From positions 3,028,001 through 3,092,000 of the forward strand of contig NC_057319.1 in the NCBI RefSeq assembly GCF_000687475.1: a DNA stretch of 64,000 nt, given 5' to 3'. The notes under the pieces are model-generated. The model worked only from the letters and a program-made list of their open reading frames with translations, had not been told where the DNA came from and searched no databases. Source of the DNA: Ustilaginoidea virens (lineage: Eukaryota; Ascomycota; Sordariomycetes; Hypocreales; Clavicipitaceae). This document shows positions 32,548 to 42,685 of this stretch, in pieces (position 1 is the stretch's first letter; each line of letters begins with the position of its first letter). Both the position numbers and the translations under genes were made by a program.

Positions 32548-35027
32548 TCATTTGTCGAGACAGTTGTTGTAGACCGGCCAGTCATCGCCCATCCATGATG
32601 CCAGCTCGTCATATAACACGGTATCAATGCCAGTGGGCACCGAAGGTTGAGCAATATCCTGTGGTCCGACTAGGTCCGGCGTCGCAGGCGGAGCTGATGA
32701 GGAAGCCATGCCGAGCATTTGATCCCTCTCCATCGGGGCGGCCAGGAGCTTGCCCACCAGGCATCGGAGCTCTTGCAGAGTGTCTGCACAGGCCCGGCCG
32801 TCCGTGTTGCCCTTGCGTCGAGCATCTTTTCGATGGCATACCCGACGTCTTCTGTGGCGGATAATTCGTCTTGGGGGAAAGCCTCCATCTTGAGCACCAA
32901 TGGCCGCAGAATCAGACAGACGGCCGCGTGAAAAATAAAGTGAAGCCCGGCATGAAGAGTCTTGCGACGGCCGTTCAAGGAGGACAAGTGGCGAGCCAGA
33001 GCCATGTTGTGGACCGCAGCCGCGATGCACCGTTTCAGATGCCCAGTCTGGGAAGCGCTACTCGTCATGGGGCTTTGGGCCATCAAGCGACCTACGACGG
33101 CCCGTTTTACCGCCGACAGAACCAACGGTCGAATAGCCACGACTAGCAGTTGGTTATACCTCATATGCAACAAGCAAGCCGCGGGGTCGTTGCTCAAGCC
33201 GTTGGTCAGTTGAAGCGACGGCGGGAGCGTAGATTGCCACTGCTCCAACATACGAATCGCGCCACCGGGTTGTCCAACTCCAGCCTCCGTTCCGCCTCCG
33301 TGGTAAGTGTTGCCAACTACATGGCCTGAGATGCGGGACAGTTCAACATGAGCCCTTAATCCTGCTGCGGGAGGCATCGACCTGAATTCAATGTCAGTGT
33401 TTCCGGAGGCAAGAATAGAAGATGGCCCGGGGCAAGTTTTCTTTTTTTTTTTTTTCTTTTTTTTCCTCCAAAAAAAAAAAAAAACTTACGCATCATCGTC
33501 TGGCAATGGCAATTGGATGGCCTCGTCCGCAATAGTGGCAGGTCGTCCGGTAAGGCAACTCAGCCAACGGTCCAAGCAATACACCGACCAGAAAAGCCGC
33601 TTGCCTCGTTCATCGACCCATCCGCGATGTGCGCCGAGCATGACGCCGATGTGCATGGCAGCGGCAACGTACATGTAGGCTGCATCTGGCTGGTTGGTTT
33701 CCACGAGATAGAAGCTCATCAGGGCGAGAGACGCAACGTCGCCGATTGTGCGACGCTTGATTTCCAGCGGATTGCGCAAGAGCATGGCGGCACGAGCATA
33801 GTAGGGCTCGCTCGGAGACGGGCGCGCACCTGAACTGGGCGGAGGCTGTGTGCTTGTTGATTGGCATGCCACGGCCAGGGCCGCATGATAAAAAGCCAAA
33901 TGGCGGTAAGCTCCCAAGTCCATATCTGACGAAGCCATCGCCGGCGCGCGAGCAGGAACCGAGCTCAAGTCTCCCCACCAGTACATGCCACCACTTGGCC
34001 AATGACCACCTCCGTCTTGGATGAAATGCCTTAGCTCGGACAAGACGGCGACGACGGTGCTGTCGGGTGGAAGCCACAGGGGGTTCACGGCTTGATTTAG
34101 GGGGCGCTGGTCGTCAACCGTGTAGTTGCCCAGGGTGGAGAGGAAATTGCTCTGGTTGACAGTTGAGGTTCGATCTTGGGGCGAGATGGGCAGAGCCGCG
34201 CGTATGAATTCTTTGAGATGGTCCATAAACGTAGCTCCGGCCGTCTCCCCCATATATTTCCCCATGCCTTCAGAGTCCTGGAGGAGGCGCCCAGGGCTCA
34301 AGGTTTGGCCGTCATCTGTGGTTTCCGCCTTGATAAAGCTGTCTCCGGAGGGTTGGTCTCCGGAGGGTTGGCCATGAGACGTGCTTGGTGCTCCCGTTCC
34401 GGAGGGAGCGAACGAACTGGAAGACGAATATGACACCGGGCTCACGGCGTCGTGGAGAAGCTCTTGTCGTCTTGTTGGGTCCGTAACAGCATCTTGAAGG
34501 GCCTTTTCGTAAACCTCAATCTTCTTTCTTAGATTATCAAATTCAGCCCGAGGAACACAGACTTTTTCGACGACTGGTGGATAGATGCAATCGCGAGACG
34601 TCGAGGTGCACTGACTACAGGGACGTTCACCGGAACATTTGATTCTCCGTACATTGCAACTATTACATCTAAAAGGAGAGGAAAGATTTGTCCCAAGGGA
34701 GAGACTCTGGTTAGCTACTGGTCCCCTGCTGCTATCTGGGCTTGTGGATGGGCTCTACCGTCCGAGCGCTTGTTGCAGGTTTATCGCCATCGTTTCCTTC
34801 CCACCTGTCAATGCCGAAACTCGAGAGCCGTTGGTCCTGGAAATCATGGAATGACCGCAAAAACCGAGGCGGCAGAGAAGGGGACATGTATAAAGAAACA
34901 TGCGAACTAACAAACAATCAAAGGAGTTCGTGGGGAACTTACGCTGTTGCCACTCGTTTCCGATGCTCTGGGGATACCCTGTGACGCCGAGGATTAACGG
35001 GAAGCCGTTGAGGCCGATGGGCAGCAT
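32548..35027 (-). CDS. Zn2Cys6 fungal transcription factor, apparent frameshift near 3' end
   Basis: Proposed exons are 35027-34943, 34804-34759, 34668-33490 and 33381-32548. The introns are 138, 90 and 108 nt with donors GTAAGT, GTAGAG and GTAAGT. The protein starts MLPIGLNGFPLILGVTGYP. Across the exon 2/3 junction it reads RCNSCNVRRIKCSGERPCSQC...RDC, a full Zn2Cys6 cluster. A short coiled coil (FDNLRKKIEVYEKAL) follows, then Ser-rich linkers, then a fungal-specific TF middle domain (RLFWSVYCLDRWLSCLTGRP). It is expected to be a nuclear DNA-binding regulator. In exon 4 the good frame (to about 32800, ...EKMLDARATRTAGP) gives way to another frame carrying ADTLQELRCLVGKLL ... SWMGDDWPVYNN, as if one base were missing. 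No GT-AG intron repairs it. The target is unknown. Exon 1 and 2 boundaries are the least certain. Confidence 0.75.
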
Positions 35028-38000
35028 GGCCAAGGTGCATCTTGCTAAGGGGGCAAGCTAGATGTCACGGAAAGTTGATGCCTTTGCTTCCGTGACGGGC
35101 CTGGATAATTTTATGCAAGACAAGGGAAAGCTTTTGCAAGCATCTCCATGGTCTTGACAGCCAAGAAACAATCTGAGGCAAGGGTGAATAGAAAGGTATT
35201 TGGACGCGTAAGAAGGGAGATGGTGGGGTGGCAAGGCTGAAAGAACAGACAATGTTTTGAGTGGCGAGAGGGGAGGTTCAGATATCAGTTTTCCTCAACC
35301 TATCCTTGTGGAAAGAGAGAGTCCTGAAGAAGGGATAAGATTGAATGAGAATAAGGGGAGAGGAGAACAGGCCAAAAAGAGGTAAGCAATTGGGCAAGCA
35401 ACGAATTGGTCGGAAGAATGGGGGTGGCGAACCTATTTTCATGGAAAGGAGCCGAGGATGGACAAGACGTCACAGTTTGGCATTCTAACCCTCCACCAGT
35501 GGAGGAGCACCGAGCCTCACTGGAATAAAAAGCAAAGGAACAGCGTCAGCCTTGACGACAGTATAGAGAAATGAGAAGAAGGCTGATCGCCCTACGTTGG
35601 TAATTGCAATGCGATGAGTGCCTGGCTTGGCTGGCTTGGAAAAAGCCGGAGGTGTGACGAGTAAGCGTGGTAGGGCTGCGCAAACATCAAGGTTTCTGCT
35701 AGACTAGCAGAGCTCGAGCGTCATAGGCACGGTCCGATAGTGGTGAGAAATGCAGACGCTACGCAACGCGGACATTTCACGTCGACACTGGCCTAGAATG
35801 CATTTGACATGTAAGCTTGGAGTTGTTGGCTGATGGCAGTTGATGTTGCAAGAGCAGGGAGACAAGATGGACGACTACATCTTTCGTCTTTCTTCTACAT
35901 TTTATCTTTTTTCTTCTATAATAAAAAAAAAGGGGAAGAAGATGAAAGAACCTCACGCTTTCTCCTAATGGAGGGGTACTAGAGCTGATCCTACTAGCTG
36001 GACCTTTTGAGGACGTTGATCCGTTCTAACCATTGTCCAAAGTCTAGGTGGCAAGTGTGAATTGCAGGTGGTGCCCACGAGCAGCCTGCCATGGAGAAAG
36101 AATACGATGCCCTAGCGGGTGAAACAAAGTCCGCATCTGGATGAGAAGGGTGTCGGAGCCATTTCTGGTTGGAGAATAGCCGTATAAAGGATCGTCGACT
36201 TCATGGGTATCGGCCCCATCACGTTCAGAGTCGACCGACTAGGGTGGAGTCTCGCCGTGTGGTGGAGGGAGGAGGGCCATGACAGCCAGCCAGAGTGGAG
36301 GACGTTTTGAAAACGAATGTTGAACTTGCTGGTTGCTCAAAGGTCAACGAAGCCTCGACACGGCCTCGGCGACTGTCCGTGAGCCCCATGCAAGGTGAAG
36401 CATGCGATTGCGAAGGAGCTGCTGAGAACCCAGGCTGGCAGTCAAGTCAAGATTCAGGTGAGTAAAGGATCTCATGTGGTCTGGTAGACGGAGAGGGCAC
36501 CGAGGAGCTGCTCAAACCGGGCAGGCCAGTACAGGGCAGGCACGAGGAATGCCGTGCCCTCCCTCTGGAGAATAATACGTCTGGTGCGATGGTTCTCCTG
36601 AGCTTGGGGACCGTGAAGAGCCAGCCACCAGTTGACCCAACCCACGAACAGGTGCCTAACGGAGTAGAGGTACCCAGCACTTGAATGTACGTTGACCTAA
36701 TGTAGCCGATACCTCCCACCAGGCACCTACCTACTTCCAGTCCCTACTTCCAGTCCCCTCCCACCTCGCGCTACCTCCTAGAGTTATTCAACAGACAGTC
36801 TGGTTCATATCACCCGTCAGCAGTGAGTCCAAATTCCCCCAGGCTCCCTCCCGTACTGGAGTGGACCGGAAGTACCATTGATGTTTCCAGAAATATACCC
36901 CGGTTTGGCAAAGTCAACCACACTCATTGTAGTTGCAATCCTGTGAATGGCGCGAGGGTCTGAGGGTCTGGAGGGTCCAATTGAATCCTGTGCGGGCAGA
37001 CTCGCCGGCATTACCAGCGCCCCTGACGTCGTCAACCTCGGCGTCGAACGCATCTCTTTTTCTTTCTCTCTCTGTCAATCAATCAAAAAAGGAGACAGCG
37101 AGAAAGAGAATACAAGAAATCCCTGTTCAAGTCCCGCTAGTGCCACTGAGGACAAGGGGGCAGCCGTTCACGGAAGGAAAAAAAAAAAAAATCGCCAAAA
37201 CGTACGGAGTACCGAGTACGGAGTAACTCCGTACAGACTCCGCAGTAAGGCGCTGTGGAAAGTGGCCCTGGGGAGTGGCCCTTCGAAGTGGCCCTTCGAG
37301 GTGGGCCCCCCCTCCTTTAGGCTTAGCGGTCCCTTTGTCACGCTTATCCATGTTGACGACGTCTCCGCAGCGCAACTTTGTCCGCGCAAAAAACCACGCA
37401 CGTCGTGCAACGTCCATCGCCTGACAAGCAACAACATTGCAGCTGCGGGAGGGGAATGACTGCCATGTCGTGCGTGAACTAACTGACTCGTGCGTCTGAC
37501 AAACCCCACCACGCCCCCCTTCCCTGGCTGCCTGGAGCAAGGGCAAGGGTAAGGGGCCAAGAAAAAACAAGACGAATGCGTCATGATCGGTGGACACAAT
37601 CACCAGCGCGGAGCAGACAGTAGTTCCGTGCCCAGAGTCGAGCCGCCTTTCGCCAGCACCACCTCACCACGCACAGGTTCCTGGGCAAGTTGCGCGCGGT
37701 TCCCCCTCGCAGCAAAAGCATCGTCCACAGTGCAGACGACCACCGCTGAGCATTCGCATGATTAGTGGAAGCAACAGGCAGTACACCTCATCCCGTCTTG
37801 CTGCTCCTGCGAGCCCGTCTTGATAAAGATGAAAGGAGGGGTTGTGTGTGGTCGAGAATGAGGAAACTCGGCATAAGGAGCCGTTTGCTGTCAAGGCCAA
37901 GGAAAAGAAGCATAGACCCATGTCGTTCAACGTCTGTATATAGGAGATAGCTAACCTTGTATCTACAAGCTCTACGAACTCCTCGATAGACCGACTACAA

Positions 38001-38502
38001 AGGAACCCCCTTGGCACTTCTATAGAACAGACTATGGAGCGGGAAATTCCGCACACTTAGAGAGAACAAGGCCTGCCACGCGGCTGCAATGCCATCGCAT
38101 CATCAATCCCCTAGACCTTACAATGTGCGCGTATTCTATTTCGGAACTTGGGCGTCCAAAGGAGCGCGAGTGCAGCATGCAATAAAATAAAATAAAAAAA
38201 TATATAATAAAATAAAAAGACCCATAATCTCTCCATCATCATGACAGTATTCGCGTGTCTATACCGGCAAAACAACCATTATATACAGCAAATTCTCCGA
38301 CGGGAAAAAAAAAAAAAAGAACAAGAACGACAAGAACGAGAAGAAGCAGAGCAATCAAAAAGTACGCCGTCGTCAAGTCAAAATGAACGCACGCTCTCGC
38401 CCCATGTATCCCTGCAGCGTCACGCGGAGAGTAGAGTCATTTCCCATCCTTTTTTATCACGGATATCGACATTTTAGTCAGGTAGATTGAGCAAAAAGCC
38501 TC
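35028..38502. other. 3.5-kb intergenic region, no gene seen
   Basis: No ORF above about 60 codons occurs between 35.25 and 36.44 kb, and later ones lack domains. The stretch contains a TACGGAGTA cluster (37203-37234), an imperfect AGTGGCCCTTCGA repeat (about 37260-37300), poly-A runs and an [16 protein letters not shown] patch near 38180-38220. It could hold the long 5' leader of the TF gene or noncoding RNA, but nothing can be shown. Confidence 0.5.
37203..37234. repeat. TACGGAGTA palindromic cluster
   Basis: Two direct copies of TACGGAGTA (37203-37211, 37217-37225) followed at once by ACTCCGTAC, the opposite orientation, so the segment can fold on itself. Confidence 0.85.
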
Positions 38503-40432
38503 TCAATGGTCGCCAAAGATGTTGTCCACAATCTCTCCAGACCGCGTGGCCAGCACGGACAAGAGGGTGTCACTCAGCTGTTCCAAGAATTTAGTCGTCT
38601 CGCTATCATACCATCCAAGTTTTGCGCACCACTTACACCGTGTGTACCCTCGCAGCAGCCTTGGAGCCAAATACCAGCGTTGTCAGCTACGGCTCCCGGC
38701 GCAAACTTGATCTTGTAGTCACGGCCGACGGCAATTTTCCGTTGGCCTTGTTCCGTGTCTACGTTCCATCCGGATATGCCTTTGCCGAACTCGAACCCTC
38801 CCGAAGTGGTTCTGGGGAGCAGGTTCCATGTATCCTTCAACATGTCGACGTGCGCATCGCGCTGGTACCCGGTGGCAGCAATGACGAGGTCTGCCTCGAC
38901 CACTTCGTCGTCCAAAGCTTCGACAAGGCCGTCAGGTGTGCTATCCTGAACGCTCCGAATCTTTAGTTTCAGGCCGTCTGCGTGAGTTTCCAAGCTGGTG
39001 ATTTGTTTGCCACCCATGATCCGGTGCGGCCAAGTTTTGTCATCAACTCCCAGTTCCCGTCGCTGCTCGTACATGCGCTCGTACAGGGCCTCGATGAGCT
39101 CCAGCCGAACCACGCCGTAGTTGGTTGCCCGGGCTTCGATAAGAAGGTTGTTGCGATACTTGGCCGACTTGGGGAAAAGGCTGTCAATGTACTCGGGGTT
39201 GAAGACGGAGTTGACGCTGTTCATATTAGCCTCCTCGTGCCTTTGCGGAACGTGGCGAAACCGGCGCGCGGCACGCGCAGCAATCGCTTTTCGCCCGACA
39301 CTTACAACGGTGAGTCGTCGCTAGGACGCAGAAACTCTTGTCTCATTACCAAGTACGTCTTGGAGTTGGGATAGCGGCTCGAGACGTTGTTGAAGATCTC
39401 GGCTGCGCTTTGGCCAGCACCGACCACGACAACACGGCAAGCAGCGGTGGTTTTGGGGAGGATCTTATGGATTACATTTACGTATTGAGACGAGTGGATG
39501 ACGCGGGGATGCTTGAGAGGAAAGGTCTGGGGCAGATATGGCTGCCCGCCAGTAGCCATGAGAATATGACGTGCTCGATAAGTGTGCGTCTGTCCCGAAC
39601 CAACCTCCTCCGATCGAACAGTGAAGGAGCGAACCTGACCCTTGGAGGGATCATCCGGAGACACAGAGATTGCTTGCTCCCCGTAGCGGACAAGGCGTGA
39701 GAAGAAAGAAGAGCACCAGCGAAGATAATCCTCGTACTCGACACGAGCGGGTAGAAAGGTGCCCAAGTTTGTAAAGTCAACCAGGCGACCTTGGCGATGC
39801 AGATAGTTCAAAAAGGTGAACTCGGACCTCGGGTCTCTCAGGGTGGCCAAGTCTTTGATGAAGGAGATTTGCATCTTGGCACCGGGCAGCAACATGCCGG
39901 AATGCCAGGCAAACTGATTCTGCTTCTCGAGGAAGAGGACCCTGGGGGAAGACCCATCGGGCACAAGCCTTCGCCCATCTGCCAGGGCATCGTGCAGAGC
40001 TACGGCGACGGACAGGCTGGCCGGGCCGAAACCCACGCATATGAGGTCAAATTCGGAGTCGAGAGGGGCAGGCACGAGATACTGGGAGCTCTGGATGGCG
40101 CCATTTCGAGACTTGTGGCCGTTGCTGCCGGCAACTGGTTTCTGGACTGCGGGTCCGCTGGCATGGTGAGCGGCAGGACCGTTGCCATTGGCACCGGCGA
40201 CGTTGGACGATTCAAGTGTACCTAGGTCTGTGCCGTTGTGGTGATGGCCGCTGAGGTGATGGCCGTGGTGATGGCCGTTGTGATGGCCGTTGTGATGGCC
40301 GTTGTGATGGCCGTTGCGGATGCAGGTGGTGGTGGCGGGGTTGGAGCGGGAGGTGATGGAGCTGTCGGAGGTGAAGCCGTCAACTGCTGCGTCTGCTGCG
40401 TCTGCTGGTGGCCTAGCGCTGTTGCTGCTGCT

Positions 40433-40469
<37 letters not shown>

Positions 40470-40549
40470 CCGCCACGGCTCACCGTCTCGGTAGCCCCAT
40501 TGCCGCTCGAGACAACAACACATGCAACTTCCTCGCTATGTGGTGACAT
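38503..40549 (-). CDS. sidA: L-ornithine N5-monooxygenase (siderophore biosynthesis)
   Basis: Three exons, 40549-39306, 39216-38637 and 38577-38503, give 632 residues. Introns of 89 and 59 nt have GTAAGT donors and AACAG acceptors. The joins read [13 protein letters not shown] and [21 protein letters not shown], both family-typical. The FAD site [14 protein letters not shown] (about residues 167-180), NADPH site [12 protein letters not shown] (about 373-384) and the late ATGYQRDAH motif are intact. The enzyme uses FAD, NADPH and O2 to make N5-hydroxy-L-ornithine, the first committed step of hydroxamate siderophores. It is longer than the roughly 500-residue Aspergillus SidA because of a Ser- and His-rich N-terminal extension of about 150 residues, including HHNG repeats at 81-106. 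It is divergent from the siderophore NRPS. Iron repression through the GATA cluster at 42650 is inferred. Confidence 0.95.
40239..40316. repeat. 12-bp repeat encoding HHNG in sidA
   Basis: About five copies of a 12-bp unit GTGATGGCCGTT with variants, read on minus as repeated His-His-Asn-Gly. A nearby GCTGCTGTT tract (about 40420-40475) encodes the Ser/Asn run. Confidence 0.9.
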
Positions 40550-41392
40550 GGCCGGCGAGGGATTAACTGGTATCGTTTCTTGACAAGGTCGCCCAAGTCC
40601 CGGTGTGCGCTTTTCTTCTTCTTCTCTCTTTTTTTTTTTTTTTTAGAGGCCTGGGTTTTCCTCCTTTTCCTTTTCCTCTTCTTTTTCTCTCTTCTTCTGG
40701 GCGTTTTCTACAATGACGTATTTGAGTCGTGCGCAAGTCCGACGGTCTGGCACCGCGAGGAAAGTTTATAGCAGCGAATCGTAGCAAGCCGGTGCCTGAC
40801 TTTCTCAAACCGACTGGCTGATTGGATCTATAAGATGCAAGTCCGCAAAAAATAAATGACGGGGGGTGGGGATGAGAGAAGAAGAAGAGATAGAGAGGAG
40901 ACTTCGAGGCTTTCTTCAAGCAAGCCCCTTGTACCTACGCTGTCCAGGAAAGTTGGAATGAGTACCCCGGCAAAGCCAGCAGTGAGCACCACGTACGTAT
41001 TCACGACTGGGAACAAAATCCACAGTGCCAGACAGACTTTTTGGGGTCGATGGCAAAACGCAAGCGGAGTGAGGAGGTGAGAGGGACGGGAACCTTGATA
41101 ATAATAAGGGACCGCACGCTTCGACTCCGCGTTGCGCAATGTCACTTTTGCATCCAGCGACCAGCGACCAGCGACCCATCGACTCACTCGAATCTTATTC
41201 GAATCTTATTAAGCCCGAAAAGCCCTAGAGTTTTCGGTCGACACCGCCAATGGCTTTCGTTCCCTCTGCTTTGGTCGCCTCTACGGGTACTTGGCGAGAG
41301 CCACTTGCCCCTCCCTGTTCTCATGACATGGGAAAAGAATTTGATACTAATAACAACGTCCCCGGGTAGAAGGAGGGAGGGGAGAAGGGAAG

Positions 41393-41426
<34 letters not shown>

Positions 41427-42649
41427 ACCACCACCACCAGAATGGCTCAGCCGATGACAAGCTGGCAAAAATGCAGGGAAGGGACATGGAGCGTGGCGGC
41501 GGAGCATACAAGGGTCCTTGTTCCATGCGCACAGGTGGGCTTCCTAACCTTTCCGGGCATGGCGGGCTCTCGGTAGAAGAAACGAAAACAAGAAAAGGCG
41601 GCGAGACTGATGAGACGTCGTCATTTGCGCGGAATCAATGGCGGCAAGTATCATGAAAGAGAATATGCCAACGCATGCCAACATTCTGATGCATCTGACG
41701 TGACGTATCGCAAGCGACGCTGCGGTTTCTGTTTCTCTCGCCCCATTTTCCGGGTTTCGGGTGAGGAGCAAGGAGCTCCAGGTGCTTGCACCACGGATAC
41801 TGTAAAGCCGAAGGGGGAAAAAAAATAGAGAGAGAGAAAGAGAGAGATAGAGACCTTGTGCAGCGATACGCGGCAATACTGGGAAGAATTCTGCTAAGGA
41901 TTTCGAGATTACTGTGCAAGCCCAGTCGTTGGAAAGCCAGGGGTCCACGGCCTTGCCAAGGCTTACACGAGTATCGTCATCGTCGTCTTTGCTTGTGCCT
42001 CCGGTCAAGTAACTCAAGTTATGTACCCCTCGATTTTAATCCTGGAACGAACGAACCGGTCGGTTTGCCACTTCTTGGCTTGTTTAGAAAGGCCTTCACA
42101 AGCTAAGGGTGCGCAGCAATTCCCCGTCGCAATGTTTCAAAGCTGGAACTTTTGTTGGTCAACCAACTCCAGAGTTATTATAGCGCAAGGCAACTACTCG
42201 GTCGCGGTTTCTTGGGACCAGCACGGGTGAATCATGTTGATCTGATACGATGAATATGATTCGGTAATAGGAATGCGAAGCCTGAGAAACCCCCTTCACT
42301 GCGTCGTCATGCGACGGGGCTTACGACGCCACTTATAGCCATGGCTGATGACGCACTGAGTCTGCTCCGTACGACTTTGAATGCACATTTTCAATGTGCT
42401 CGTGAAACGGGAGCCGAAATGTCGATTGCATTAGGAAGTGAAACGGATATTAGGAAACAACTAGTGTCGGACTGATGGGAGAATCTGACACTCCGTATGC
42501 GGAGGGAGAGTTGGAAAGAATTTTTTTCTTAGACAGGACATAGTGGGAGAAGCTGTCGGTGTCGGGTCATGTTTGCTTTTTCATATGCGAGGGGCTACAC
42601 TAGCTGGGTACCTTGACAGGTCAAGTCTTGGCAAGTGGAGTTGAGGGAA

Positions 42650-42668
42650 TTATCTGATGATCAGATAA
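42650..42668. promoter_or_regulatory. Palindromic pair of SreA-type iron GATA sites
   Basis: TTATCTGAT and ATCAGATAA flank a single G, giving a perfect 19-bp inverted repeat. Each arm is an exact match to ATCWGATAA, the extended site established for the fungal iron repressors SreA, Sre1 and Urbs1. Its centre (42659) is within two bases of the midpoint between the sidA and NRPS start codons. Confidence 0.8.
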
Positions 42669-42676
42669 AAAAACGG

Positions 42677-42685
42677 ATCTGATAA
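42677..42685 (+). promoter_or_regulatory. Third SreA-type GATA site
   Basis: ATCTGATAA, an exact consensus match nine bases after the palindrome, so three high-affinity sites lie within 36 bp. Confidence 0.78.
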
